Below, piece by piece: positions 5,160 through 14,197 of a DNA stretch of 54,829 bases. Every line of letters starts with the position of its first letter. The stretch's first letter is position 1. Below the pieces are notes generated by a model. It was not told the DNA's origin. It saw nothing but the letters and a program-made list of their open reading frames with translations, and ran no database searches. The position numbers and the translations under genes are program-made. Origin of the DNA: JBJEQG01 sp051881635 (GTDB lineage Bacteria; Bacillota; Clostridia; Oscillospirales; Acutalibacteraceae); NCBI GenBank assembly GCA_051881635.1, contig JBJEQG010000086.1, forward strand, positions 1-54,829. The letters are read 5' to 3'.

Positions 5160-5810
5160 TTACAGTATGTAAAAAATTAAATACAAAATGACCGCCGCAA
5201 GAAATTCTGCTCCTGCAAAAAACAACAGGATACTGATTGCTAGCTTCGCTCCCCTTGAACGCTCTTGGATTTCCTCCGCCAAAACTGCAACCTTTGGTGT
5301 GGTCACTCTTGTGCGGGCAGCATCGGAAAGCTGTGTATCCAATTTGTTGGAAATCTCTCTTATATTAGGGTATTCATCTTGTTCTTTTCTTTTGAGGCTA
5401 TAAACCTTTTCTAATTCCGATAAAACAGGATTGGCAATCATACGCTCGATAACTTGTGAATTATCTGGTAAAACCACAATCGTTTGGTCCATACAGCGGA
5501 TAAAATACCCTTTTTCGCTGACATTCGGCAACTCAATTTTGTTGGAAGTCAAATCCGACTTTTTACCCGACAAAATTTTTGATAAAATGCGTTCCGTACT
5601 TTGTGTACCGCCGTCCAATCCGCCAATGATAAACACAGATTTGACACGGGAAAGTGAATTTGACAGTTCTTTTGCAAGGTCTTTGGGCGTTGTTGCGGCA
5701 CAAGCCCCCGTCTGAACCATAGGCAAAACCGCTAATGCTTTTGTTAGGGCATTTTCATTTTCCGCCGTCATTCCGGCATGATAAAATATAATTTCATAGT
5801 CCAAAATCAT
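5160..5810 (-). CDS. CinA/MoCF-like protein with C-terminal membrane anchor
   Basis: About 216 residues. The first 140 residues resemble a degenerate molybdopterin-binding (MoCF/CinA) fold: FIIGGLDGGTQSTERIL, then GYFIRCMDQTIVVLPDNSQVI, which recalls the LPGPP segment of CinA. A linker of about 40 residues leads to hydrophobic segments (AISILLFFAGAEFLAAVILYLIFYIL) at the very end, suggesting a tail-anchored protein. It follows the sortase gene by 28 bases or less and is the last gene of the unit. I chose the ATG at 5810; a GTG nine bases upstream is an alternative. The fold assignment is inference from motif shape, and the function is unknown. Confidence 0.5.
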   Translation of the reverse strand: MILDYEIIFYHAGMTAENENALTKALAVLPMVQTGACAATTPKDLAKELSNSLSRVKSVFIIGGLDGGTQSTERILSKILSGKKSDLTSNKIELPNVSEKGYFIRCMDQTIVVLPDNSQVIERMIANPVLSELEKVYSLKRKEQDEYPNIREISNKLDTQLSDAARTRVTTPKVAVLAEEIQERSRGAKLAISILLFFAGAEFLAAVILYLIFYIL

Positions 5811-5838
5811 GCACCACACTTTTCTTCAAGGCTGTTTA

Positions 5839-8118
5839 TTATTCATCAGTCGGTTCGCCGGTTTCGGAGGGTTCTTCTGTACTTGGTTCTTCATGGGACG
5901 GCTCTTCTGAGGGTTCGTCGGAAGGCGATTCCTCAGAGGGCTGTTCGGACGATTGTTCAGAGGATTGCTGACGATTTTCCTCGTCATACAATCCCATATA
6001 GTAACCAATTTCACTTTGACAGCCACTGACATATTCAGAAATCTGTGCTGAGGAATCGGCATTATCGACAAGCGTTTTATAATACTGTTTCAAGTCACTG
6101 AATTTCTGCTTTTGAGCGTCTGTATAATTTCCTGATGTATTGATATTGTCAATCTGTGTTTTACCGTTTTTGCGTGCTTCTTCAAGCTGTCGGCTTTCCT
6201 CAGCTAAACGGCTCTCCTCCGCCAAACGGCTTTCTTCCGCAAGACGGCTCTCTTCTGCTTGTTGGCTTGCGGCTTGGGATTCCTCCGTTGAAAGCTGTTG
6301 GTCTGTCTTAATATTCTGTAATTTATGCAAAGCTTCATCATAGAGAGAGGAAACTTTTTCATTGGTTTCCGCTGTATTTATTGCTTTTGTATATTCTTCA
6401 TACAAGCTGTCAACTTCCGCCTGTTCATTACTGCGGTAACTGTTTTCGGCAATAGCTTCTGTTAAACGGTTAATTGCATTTTTCTTGGCATTTTTGAGCG
6501 ACTCCGCTTTCGCCGCTTCCTCGTCATAATCCCACTGAACATTGTTCGGGTTAAGATACCATGATAATTCGCCATTTTTGTATGCCTGTTCAAAAGATGT
6601 TACAATTGGAGCTGTACCGCCGTTTGTTTTGTACCAAATTTCGGGATAGAGCGGATTGCTGTTTAATGTTGCCTGTGCGGTGTCAACGCTTTCGCTCTCG
6701 CCCTCTCTGACTTTACGGGCTACAACAACAAAACGGAAACCGTCAAAGTCATACGCACAGGTTGACAATGTAATTAAAGTATCGTCCTCATTGACATCAA
6801 CAGGACAGTTAAAAATTGAACGCATACGAATTTGATATACATAATTCAAAAAGTCGGAATCGGAACTGAAATCACCACGGAAATAGTTGAAAATTTCGCC
6901 CTGACTTTCGTCCGTATTGGTTTTATAAACGGAAATAATCTTCCATGTACTCTTTTCATAAATACTGTTAAAAGTAAATGTCGGCGTTCCCTGATAAAAA
7001 TCCAAACTCTGATAATACAAAAGGTTTGCGAACATACGCCCGTCCTGCATATGGTGTCCGTGTATAATGATATTCTTCGATTCTATACTGCTGCGGTAAT
7101 CAACAAACAATGTGCCATACTTGCTGTATTCATCAAAGAAATCACGATACAGATAATATTCCTTGTCCTTGCCATCTTTGGGCTGTACAACAACATAATC
7201 AATCATGGTATTTGGTACTTTAATCCAGCCGACTGTATCGGAATTTGTTGCCAACAGTCTTTCAAAATCGCCTAAAACTGTTTTGGGCTTGGAACTTTCC
7301 GAACCGCTTGATGTTGTCGGTTTTGAGGATGAATTGCTGCTTTCATCACCCGATACGATAAGGTCACGGATACTTTGGTTAGTACTGTCATTGACGGACG
7401 GTTCAATAATCGTCATATAAACCAACATATAAGATGAAACTAAAAATGTACAAATCGCCAACATGGCAATAATTTTTCGTACAACATCGGAGGCTCTGTC
7501 ACCTGAACACGGAATAATTCGCCGCCAAAATGCCGTTTTCTGAGGTGTTTGGTGCAAAATGCCATTATCAATAATTGCCAAAAGCAAATTGGAAAAGTCA
7601 ATTTCGTTTTTATCGTATTTTGGGAGCAATATAACGGTTATGCCGTTCCAAATACCTGAATAGGCATACATCATTTTTTCTTCGGTGTTGTCTTTTTGAG
7701 ATTTTCGTGCCGCCTTTTTGCTTGCCCTATTTTTTTTACTCTCGCTTATTCCTATTATATCCACTGTTTCAGAAACGGCAGGTTCTTTTTTGGAAATGAC
7801 AGGCTCTTTTTCAAATTTATAAATAGCTGAAAGGCGTTTAATTTTCTTGGATATACCAATACCTTTGAAAAATTCTGTTGCCTCATCTTTACTGTCACTA
7901 TCCAAAACATCGGCAATCAGAATAAGGTCTATTTTTTCCTCACCTTCACTGGAAACACGGAGAGCTGACTGTATGCTGTCCCCTAAAAAAGAAACCTCTG
8001 TTTTGTATAAAACCTGTACATCGGACTCCGCCAATTTTTTGACGACATTCTCAAAGCCTTCTGTTTTGCTTTCCTCAAAGGAAATGCCCTCTCTCGGAAA
8101 ATAAATTTCGGTATTCAT
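5839..8118 (-). CDS. Class B sortase with CinA-like N-terminal domain and long acidic tail
   Basis: This very large sortase has about 759 residues. Residues 1-95 resemble a MoCF/CinA domain (FENVVKKLAESDVQVLY then DLILIADVL). A lysine-rich linker and one membrane segment (about 225-250) precede a class B sortase domain, with HGHHM and the catalytic Cys454 in TLSTC. After it come a helical region, repeats of EESRLAE and a Ser/Glu/Pro-rich acidic tail. Class B sortases attach proteins to peptidoglycan; they are usually 220-300 residues, so both extensions are unusual. I chose the ATG at 8118 because GGAAGGTG lies just upstream. It follows thiI by 26 bases. No sortase substrate with a sorting signal is seen nearby. 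Confidence 0.8.
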   Translation of the reverse strand: MNTEIYFPREGISFEESKTEGFENVVKKLAESDVQVLYKTEVSFLGDSIQSALRVSSEGEEKIDLILIADVLDSDSKDEATEFFKGIGISKKIKRLSAIYKFEKEPVISKKEPAVSETVDIIGISESKKNRASKKAARKSQKDNTEEKMMYAYSGIWNGITVILLPKYDKNEIDFSNLLLAIIDNGILHQTPQKTAFWRRIIPCSGDRASDVVRKIIAMLAICTFLVSSYMLVYMTIIEPSVNDSTNQSIRDLIVSGDESSNSSSKPTTSSGSESSKPKTVLGDFERLLATNSDTVGWIKVPNTMIDYVVVQPKDGKDKEYYLYRDFFDEYSKYGTLFVDYRSSIESKNIIIHGHHMQDGRMFANLLYYQSLDFYQGTPTFTFNSIYEKSTWKIISVYKTNTDESQGEIFNYFRGDFSSDSDFLNYVYQIRMRSIFNCPVDVNEDDTLITLSTCAYDFDGFRFVVVARKVREGESESVDTAQATLNSNPLYPEIWYKTNGGTAPIVTSFEQAYKNGELSWYLNPNNVQWDYDEEAAKAESLKNAKKNAINRLTEAIAENSYRSNEQAEVDSLYEEYTKAINTAETNEKVSSLYDEALHKLQNIKTDQQLSTEESQAASQQAEESRLAEESRLAEESRLAEESRQLEEARKNGKTQIDNINTSGNYTDAQKQKFSDLKQYYKTLVDNADSSAQISEYVSGCQSEIGYYMGLYDEENRQQSSEQSSEQPSEESPSDEPSEEPSHEEPSTEEPSETGEPTDE

Positions 8119-8144
8119 AAACTTCACCTTCCCGAAAATGAATT

Positions 8145-9314
8145 TCAGTTAATCTCTATCAATCTAAGGTTTTGCATGGCTTCTTCCGTTAACGCATCAA
8201 TATCAAGGTTCTTTTCTGCCTCTTCAACGGCATTTACCTTCGGTCTGATTCGAGGGTGTTTTGGTGTAAAGACTGTACAACAATCTTCATACGGCTGTAT
8301 GGAAATATCAAAGGTATCAATTTTACGGGAAATCTCAACGATTTCTTCCTTGTCCATACCGATTAAAGGACGGAATACGGGCATGGTGCAAACTGCATCG
8401 GTACAGGCAATCGCTCCAATCGTTTGGCTCGCAACCTGTCCTAAACTTTCACCTGTAATCAATGCCGCACATTCCTGCTGTCGGGCAATCCGCTGTGCAA
8501 CACGCATCATAAACCGCCGCATGATAATCGTAAAAAGCTCCTCCGGACATTTATCACGAATCTCCTCTTGGATATGCGTAAAATGGACGATATACATTTG
8601 AATATGTCCACTATAAGCCGCAACCTTTTTCAGCAAAGAAATGACCTTTTCCTCTGCCATTGTACTTGTATATGGAGGACTTGCAAAATGAACCGCTGTC
8701 AGTTCAACACCACGCTTTGCCATTGTCCATGCGGCAACGGGACTGTCAATGCCGCCTGAAATCAAAACAGCCGCCTTGCCGCCCGTACCAACGGGAATAC
8801 CGCCTGCTCCTTTTAAAACACCATAACGGATATAAGCGGCGGTGTCACGCACCTCCACTGTCACAACAACATCAGGGTTATGCACATCGACGGAAAGATT
8901 TGGAAACTTATCCAAAAGATGACCGCCCAATTCCATACAAATTTGGGGCGAGGTCAGCGGAAACTTCTTGTCAGAGCGTTTTGCCTCAATCTTAAAAGTA
9001 GATATATCGGGCATTACCTCAGACAAATACGCAACCGCAATTTCTTTGATACTGTCCATATCCTTTTCAGCAACGGCGGCACGGGAAAATGTCGCAATAC
9101 CGAAAATTTTGGAAACACAATCACACGCTTCGTCCAAATCTGCCTGTTCGTTGAGCGGTGTAATACAAATTGTGGATTGTGCGGATTTTACCTGAAAAGC
9201 ACCGATACGGTACAAACGCCTTTTTATATTTTTCATCAGCGTATCTTCAAATGCCTTTCGATTCAATCCTTTCAGGACAATCTCACCGACTTTCAGCAAA
9301 ATAACTTCCTTCAT
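8145..9314 (-). CDS. thiI: tRNA 4-thiouridine sulfurtransferase ThiI
   Basis: 389 residues, with an N-terminal ferredoxin-like/THUMP region (KVGEIVLKGLNRKAFE onward) and a PP-loop ATPase domain with SGGIDSP (about 185-191). It activates U8 of tRNA by adenylation and receives sulfur from a cysteine desulfurase to make 4-thiouridine; in some bacteria it also helps make the thiazole of thiamine. The protein ends after the AANH domain (CCTVFTPKHPRIRP), so it is the short form without a rhodanese domain, usual in Firmicutes. It starts 21 bases after the iscS-like gene, its likely sulfur donor. Confidence 0.95.
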   Translation of the reverse strand: MKEVILLKVGEIVLKGLNRKAFEDTLMKNIKRRLYRIGAFQVKSAQSTICITPLNEQADLDEACDCVSKIFGIATFSRAAVAEKDMDSIKEIAVAYLSEVMPDISTFKIEAKRSDKKFPLTSPQICMELGGHLLDKFPNLSVDVHNPDVVVTVEVRDTAAYIRYGVLKGAGGIPVGTGGKAAVLISGGIDSPVAAWTMAKRGVELTAVHFASPPYTSTMAEEKVISLLKKVAAYSGHIQMYIVHFTHIQEEIRDKCPEELFTIIMRRFMMRVAQRIARQQECAALITGESLGQVASQTIGAIACTDAVCTMPVFRPLIGMDKEEIVEISRKIDTFDISIQPYEDCCTVFTPKHPRIRPKVNAVEEAEKNLDIDALTEEAMQNLRLIEIN

Positions 9315-9335
9315 TTTATCTTGGAAACCTCCTTG

Positions 9336-10475
9336 TTATTTTGAAAAACGAACTAATCGCTCTAAACCTTGCTTTAATACGGCTGTCAACTGTTCAACAT
9401 CTTCCTTTTTATTATATCTCGAAAAGCTGATTCGCAAGGCGGAATCGGCTTGGGGCTGGTCCAAATGCAGTGCGGTAAGTACATGGCTTTTTTTGCCTTT
9501 GGCACACGCTGACCCACTGGAAACATAAATTTGATTTTGTTCCAAAAAATGCAGCATTGTTTCAGACTTGATACAGCCCGTTGATATATTGAGAATATAC
9601 GGCAAACAGCTTTCCGCAGAATTGATTGTAATTTCGGGCAGTGCGGAAAGGCATTGACGGGCATATTGGTTCAAAGTTTGCATATAAAGGTATTCTTCGT
9701 TCATATCGGGCAGACAGCGAACCGCTTCGGCAAAACCGCAAATCAATGGCAGTGCTTCCGTTCCCGGACGCACTTTATGTTCCTGTTCACCGCCACAGTG
9801 TAATGATTGAATATGCACACCTTTTTTTAAATAAAATGCCCCCACGCCTTTTGGTCCATGAATTTTGTGCGAGGAAACCGTTATCATATCCGCCCCTGTC
9901 TTTTTAGCTTTGACTGGAATTTTTCCGTAAGCCTGTACCGCATCAATATGGTACAGAGCGGGGGCTTTGGCGTCATCTATCAATTTGCGTATTTTTTCAA
10001 ACGGCTGAATAGAGCCGATTTCATTATTAACCGCCATAACGCTGACTAAAATTGTTTTATTGTTAATTGCCGCTTTGAATGACGACAACGGCACAACGCC
10101 ACTGCTATCAGGTTCAAGGCAGATAACTTCAAAACCCTCATTTTCCAAACGGCGAACAGACTCTATTACGGAAGAATGTTCAATCGCCGTTGTGACAATG
10201 CGGTTTCCTCTTTTGCGGCGGGCATAGGCTGTGCCGAAAACCGACAAATTATTTCCCTCCGTACCGCCCGAAGTAAAATAAATTTCCTGCGGTGTTGCTC
10301 CCAATGATTGGGCAATAATTTCCCGAGCGTGTTCCAACTCACGATAGGCCTCTGTTCCCTTAGAATGTAAAGAGGACGGATTGCCATATTTTTGTGTCAT
10401 AATTTCCATAACTTTTTCGGCGGCCTCACGGCAGACAACCGTTGTCGCACTATTATCCAAATAAATTTCGCTCAA
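9336..10475 (-). CDS. Cysteine desulfurase (IscS/NifS family)
   Basis: About 379 residues. IYLDNSATT opens the protein, SSHKIHGPKGVG carries the PLP-binding lysine, and SSGSACAKGKKS holds the catalytic cysteine loop. It removes sulfur from cysteine and passes it as persulfide to ThiI, whose gene follows. The likely start is TTG at 10475, because GGAGGA lies six bases upstream of it; an ATG 21 bases further upstream would place that site inside the coding region. It is the first gene of the unit. Confidence 0.93.
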   Translation of the reverse strand: MSEIYLDNSATTVVCREAAEKVMEIMTQKYGNPSSLHSKGTEAYRELEHAREIIAQSLGATPQEIYFTSGGTEGNNLSVFGTAYARRKRGNRIVTTAIEHSSVIESVRRLENEGFEVICLEPDSSGVVPLSSFKAAINNKTILVSVMAVNNEIGSIQPFEKIRKLIDDAKAPALYHIDAVQAYGKIPVKAKKTGADMITVSSHKIHGPKGVGAFYLKKGVHIQSLHCGGEQEHKVRPGTEALPLICGFAEAVRCLPDMNEEYLYMQTLNQYARQCLSALPEITINSAESCLPYILNISTGCIKSETMLHFLEQNQIYVSSGSACAKGKKSHVLTALHLDQPQADSALRISFSRYNKKEDVEQLTAVLKQGLERLVRFSK

Positions 10476-10519
10476 AATGAATCCTCCGTTATCCATGTTT
10501 TTAATAGAGGAAAAGACAA

Positions 10520-10533
10520 TTCGATTTATCGAA
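10520..10533. promoter_or_regulatory. Perfect palindrome in the iscS leader
   Basis: TTCGAT-TT-ATCGAA lies between the predicted transcription start and the ribosome binding site of iscS. It could be an operator or a small hairpin. No regulator can be named. Confidence 0.35.
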
Positions 10534-10565
10534 CTGCTCTATATACATAAAACTATCCATTAAAC

Positions 10566-10593
10566 ATTATACACCAATATTGACGGTTATCAA
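10566..10593 (-). promoter_or_regulatory. Promoter of the iscS-thiI unit
   Basis: On the minus strand TTGATA (10588-10593), a 16-base spacer and TATAAT (10566-10571). Confidence 0.7.
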
Positions 10594-10711
10594 GAAGAAT
10601 TTTGCTCTAAATGATTAAAACAATATACAGTTGTTTTTCTGTATAAATATTTTGGAAAAAAAGAGCAAAAATAAACATAGCACTATCAATTATAAAGGAG
10701 TGACAAAGAAT

Positions 10712-11155
10712 ATGAAAGTTAGCCCAAATGAATTTTCAAAAATGGCAGATAAAGCATCACCCAAAAGCAAAATTTTTAAAAACTGTCTTGGTGCTTTTTT
10801 GGTCGGCGGTTTTATCAGCGTATTGGGAGAGTTTCTGATTGTAACCTATCAAAATATGGGCTTGGAAATTAAAGATGCCCGTGCTTTAACCAGTGTTTCA
10901 CTTGTCTTTCTTGCCGCTTTGGTCACAGCCCTCGGACTGTATGACAATCTCGCTAAATTTGCGGGAGCGGGCAGTATTGTACCAATTACGGGATTTTCCA
11001 ATGCGGTATGTTCTCCCGCTATTGAGTTCAAAAGCGAGGGATATGTGTTGGGTGTCGGAACAAAGATGTTTGCCGTTGCAGGTCCTGTCATTGTTTACAG
11101 TATTGTTGCCTCAGCGGTCTATGGTCTTATTCTATGTATCATTCAATTATTCTGA
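10712..11155 (+). CDS. spoVAC: Stage V sporulation protein AC
   Basis: 147 residues, with several membrane segments and the signature VPITGFSNAVCSPAIEF plus EGYVLGVGTKMFAVAGPVIVY. SpoVAC is a mechanosensitive inner-membrane channel component that moves dipicolinic acid into and out of spores. The ATG at 10712 is preceded by AAAGGAGTGA; the open frame extends further upstream without a ribosome binding site. The usual partners spoVAD and spoVAE are not adjacent, so this is an isolated copy. It supports a spore-forming host. Confidence 0.9.
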   Translation: MKVSPNEFSKMADKASPKSKIFKNCLGAFLVGGFISVLGEFLIVTYQNMGLEIKDARALTSVSLVFLAALVTALGLYDNLAKFAGAGSIVPITGFSNAVCSPAIEFKSEGYVLGVGTKMFAVAGPVIVYSIVASAVYGLILCIIQLF

Positions 11156-11270
11156 AAACGGCTCTGCGGTTTTTCCGCAGATACATAATTACAATTTGTG
11201 ATTTGCTTTTCTGTCGACGGTTATTGATTATTCAAAATTATACAATATTTTATATTTTTTTTGATATTCC

Positions 11271-11299
11271 TTGTAAAATTCCAATAAATATGATATGAT
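11271..11299 (+). promoter_or_regulatory. Promoter of the flavin reductase-rubredoxin gene
   Basis: TTGTAA (11271-11276), a 17-base spacer and TATGAT (11294-11299) lie 38 bases before the start codon. Confidence 0.65.
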
Positions 11300-11337
11300 A
11301 AACTAAACTTAGTAAACACGGAGGTGTATTTATACTT

Positions 11338-11985
11338 ATGAATAAGGATATTTTAAGTTCACTGTCTTACGGTATGTATGCTATTGGCACAAAGGGTGAA
11401 AACCGTCCAAATGCCTGCATTGTCAATACGGTTTTTCAAATCACTTCTTCCCCTGCCATTATTGCTGTCAGTATTCACCATGACAATTATACAAATGAAT
11501 GTATTAAGAAAACAGGCGAGTTTACTGTTTCCGTACTGTCGGAAAACACCTCCGGTGCGGTTATTGGTGCTTTGGGCTTTACTTCGGGGCGAAACAACAA
11601 TAAACTTGAAAATGTCCGCCATAAGGTTTTGCGTGAGGGTACGCCTGTCATCAAGGAAGATTGCTGTTGTTGGTTCTTCTGCCGTGTTAAGGATAGAATT
11701 GAAACTGCAACACATACGGTTTTTATCGCCGAAATTACGGACGGCAGTGAAAAATCTAATGGCAAACCGATGACCTATGCTTTTTATCGTGAAGTTATCA
11801 AGGGGAAATCTCCCAAAAACGCACCGAGCTATATTGAAGAAAAGGACAAATCTGAGGACAAATATGCTTGCGGCATTTGCAAATATGAATATGACGGCAG
11901 TGTTGTTCCGTTTGAGGAATTGCCCGATGATTGGGTTTGCCCCATTTGCGGTGCACCTAAATCTGTCTTTCAGAAAGTCCTGTAA
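11338..11985 (+). CDS. Flavin reductase domain fused to rubredoxin (high-molecular-weight rubredoxin type)
   Basis: 215 residues. Residues 1-155 form an FMN-binding split-barrel flavin reductase domain (NACIVNTVFQI, SVSIHHDNYT, FTVSVLSE). Residues 170-215 are a rubredoxin with two Cys-x2-Cys knuckles (CGICKYEYDG and DDWVCPICGAP) that hold one iron. Such fusions pass electrons from NAD(P)H through FMN to rubredoxin, which feeds oxygen- or peroxide-reducing proteins in anaerobes. GGAGGTG precedes the start. It has its own promoter. Confidence 0.9.
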   Translation: MNKDILSSLSYGMYAIGTKGENRPNACIVNTVFQITSSPAIIAVSIHHDNYTNECIKKTGEFTVSVLSENTSGAVIGALGFTSGRNNNKLENVRHKVLREGTPVIKEDCCCWFFCRVKDRIETATHTVFIAEITDGSEKSNGKPMTYAFYREVIKGKSPKNAPSYIEEKDKSEDKYACGICKYEYDGSVVPFEELPDDWVCPICGAPKSVFQKVL

Positions 11986-12040
11986 AACAGTACCTGACAG
12001 TTTAATTCCGTCATTCAAATGTTAGGGATATTTTATCATA

Positions 12041-12054
12041 ATACTTATAAGTAT
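12041..12054. repeat. 14-bp perfect palindrome
   Basis: ATACTTATAAGTAT lies in the AT-rich gap after the rubredoxin gene. It may be an operator for the small gene downstream, but nothing else supports this. Confidence 0.25.
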
Positions 12055-12192
12055 GTCAAGAATACTTGTCAAAATTCTTATAAAACTTTACAATTTTATA
12101 ACACTTTAAAAACAGCACAATGAAAAAATCTGTTTTTCAGTCATAATTGTTTCCATTTGCGGCATACTAATTTCCGAGGAGGCGAATTGTGT

Positions 12193-12399
12193 ATGCCCAA
12201 AAAATATTATGATGATGAGGACAGGCAAATCCATTTGCCCGGTGTTCATTATGACCCGTTTGATGCTACACCCTCACACTTTCATTGTGATGCCCGTATT
12301 CTTCCGTCCGTTATTTCCTCCCCATTCAGTCCGATTGTTTGCAATCTTATACGGGATACGGCTGATGTATTGGATAACAACAAAGAATATGAGGAATAA
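12193..12399 (+). CDS. Small hypothetical protein (68 aa)
   Basis: A short acidic protein beginning MPKKYYDDEDRQIHLPGV, with no membrane segment and no motif I recognise. It is probably real. AGGAGG (12177-12182) sits 10 bases before the ATG, it is followed within two bases by a strong terminator, and it stands apart from its neighbours. A TTG six bases upstream is an alternative start. Confidence 0.55.
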   Translation: MPKKYYDDEDRQIHLPGVHYDPFDATPSHFHCDARILPSVISSPFSPIVCNLIRDTADVLDNNKEYEE

Positions 12400-12400
12400 C

Positions 12401-12443
12401 AAAAGACTTGATACCTGTTTTTCTGAGGTATCAAGTCTTTTTA
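12401..12443. terminator. Bidirectional rho-independent terminator
   Basis: AAAAGACTTGATACCT pairs with AGGTATCAAGTCTTTT and is flanked by A and T tracts. It ends the small plus-strand gene and the thi operon on the minus strand. Confidence 0.9.
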
Positions 12444-12486
12444 GTTGGGGCATTTTCCAAAACCACACCAAAGGTCAGTGAGCAGC

Positions 12487-13035
12487 CTATTGCCATGCGG
12501 AGGACATAATACAAACGCCTGCTGCTCCGCAAAATTCAACAGATGTAAGGCGTTCAGGTGTTATACCGCCGATTGCATAGACAGGTATGGTTACGCTTTG
12601 ACATACAGATTTTAAAAAATCCAATCCTCTTGGTGGCAAGTCTTTTTTACAGTCAGTTGCAAAAATATGTCCCGCAATCAAATAAGTTGCTCCGTTTTTT
12701 TGGGCAAAAACGGCTTCCTCCACACTATGCACCGAAACACCAACCGTCTGAAATTTATTTGACAGATTTGGTGTTTCTTTTAAAATCGGTACGGAAACAT
12801 GAACTGCCGATACAGAAAGGTATTCGGCAACCTTCCAAAAGCTGTTTACGGAAAATGGCACATTATTATTCCGGCAAATGTAATAACATTCCTGTGCCAA
12901 AGCAGTATAGGCATCTTCCGATAGGTCTTTTTCACGCAAAATCATGCGGCTTGGGTGTTGTTTTGCCAGCCATTCGAAACGCTCCAAAAAATTACCTGTA
13001 CATAAATGACGATTTGATATAATCACAAGTTCCAT
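12487..13035 (-). CDS. Thiamine phosphate synthase family protein (ThiE/TenI)
   Basis: 182 residues, a TIM-barrel of the ThiE/TenI family. TYLIAGHIFATDCK and PVYAIGGITPERL are typical of the phosphate-binding loops. ThiE joins the pyrimidine and thiazole moieties of thiamine; TenI proteins in the same family only aromatise the thiazole. The protein is shorter than usual ThiE (about 210) and the pyrophosphate-binding part is not obvious, so a TenI-like role is possible. Its ATG overlaps the thiH stop codon by one base (TAATG), so the two are translationally coupled. Confidence 0.8.
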   Translation of the reverse strand: MELVIISNRHLCTGNFLERFEWLAKQHPSRMILREKDLSEDAYTALAQECYYICRNNNVPFSVNSFWKVAEYLSVSAVHVSVPILKETPNLSNKFQTVGVSVHSVEEAVFAQKNGATYLIAGHIFATDCKKDLPPRGLDFLKSVCQSVTIPVYAIGGITPERLTSVEFCGAAGVCIMSSAWQ

Positions 13036-14159
13036 TATTTCAAGTCCATAATACGGATATAGTCATTAAAGGACGGCTGTAAGCCTCTCTCCCTCAATGC
13101 TGCAACAACCTCGTCTACACTGCGTGGGTCGGAAATCTCAAACTGTTCATCACCTTTTTCCTCTGCCTCACCATGTCCACCAATACCAACCGATACACCT
13201 GCGGAAATCTTTGTGGCACACAAACCTACCGTATGGTCACGGAAATCGGCTCGCTCACGGGTGGAAATGGTCATACTCGCAAACGGCATGAAAATGCGGT
13301 ATGCCAACATAACCTGTAAAAGCTCTTTCTCATGCACATCTTTGGAATTATTTTCCTCGTTATTGATATATGGTCTTAATCTTGGAACAGACACCGCAAT
13401 TTCAGCATGGGGATATTTCTTTTGAATAAGTGTTGCATGAACACCGACAGAAAAAGCATCATGCCGCCAATCATCAATACCCAACAACGCACCAAAACCA
13501 ACACCTCTCATACCGCCCAAAATTGCTCTTTCCTGTGCGTCAATACGATAGGAAAAGATGCTCTTTTGTCCACGCAAGTGAACCTTTTTATAGGTATCGG
13601 TATTATAAGTTTCCTGAAAAACCGTAACAAAATCCGCTCCCTTTTCATGGAGATAGCGGTATTCCTCGACTTCAACGGGATAGATTTCCAAGCCGATAAG
13701 CGAAAAATATTTTTTTGCACGCTCAACCGCTTCACCGATATATTCTATACCCGACATGGAACGGGACTCGCCTGTCAAAATCAAAATTTCCTTCAAGCCT
13801 GTTGCGGCAATCGCCTGATATTCACGCTCAATTTCTTCCATTGTCAATTTTGCCCGATGAATTTTATTCTTGCAGTTAAAGCCGCAGTAAACACATTCAT
13901 TTTCACAATAATTAGCAATATAAATCGGTGTAAACAAAGCAATCGTATTACCGAACTGACGCTTGGTTTCCCTTTCGGCACGGCGAGCCATGACCTCTAA
14001 ACAGTCCGCTGCCGCCGGTGACAACAATGCCGCATAATCTTTAAAGTCCAAAACGGACTTGGATAATGCAATTTCTACATCTTGTTTTGTAAAAGACATA
14101 AAATCATATTTATCATGGTATGCCAAAACCTGTTCCATAATGGTTGAATTCTTATTCAT
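13035..14159 (-). CDS. thiH: 2-iminoacetate synthase ThiH
   Basis: 374 residues, a radical-SAM enzyme with Cys85, Cys89 and Cys92 in YCENECVYCGF, which bind the 4Fe-4S cluster. ThiH cleaves tyrosine to give dehydroglycine for thiazole formation. The C-terminal BATS region includes VSVPRLRPY and SAGVSVGIGGHG. Length is normal. It follows thiG by 38 bases within the riboswitch-controlled operon. Use of ThiH instead of the oxygen-dependent ThiO fits an anaerobe. Confidence 0.95.
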   Translation of the reverse strand: MNKNSTIMEQVLAYHDKYDFMSFTKQDVEIALSKSVLDFKDYAALLSPAAADCLEVMARRAERETKRQFGNTIALFTPIYIANYCENECVYCGFNCKNKIHRAKLTMEEIEREYQAIAATGLKEILILTGESRSMSGIEYIGEAVERAKKYFSLIGLEIYPVEVEEYRYLHEKGADFVTVFQETYNTDTYKKVHLRGQKSIFSYRIDAQERAILGGMRGVGFGALLGIDDWRHDAFSVGVHATLIQKKYPHAEIAVSVPRLRPYINNEENNSKDVHEKELLQVMLAYRIFMPFASMTISTRERADFRDHTVGLCATKISAGVSVGIGGHGEAEEKGDEQFEISDPRSVDEVVAALRERGLQPSFNDYIRIMDLK

Positions 14160-14197
14160 TCCTTTTCAAGACCTCCGTTTTTGGTATGAATAAAACA

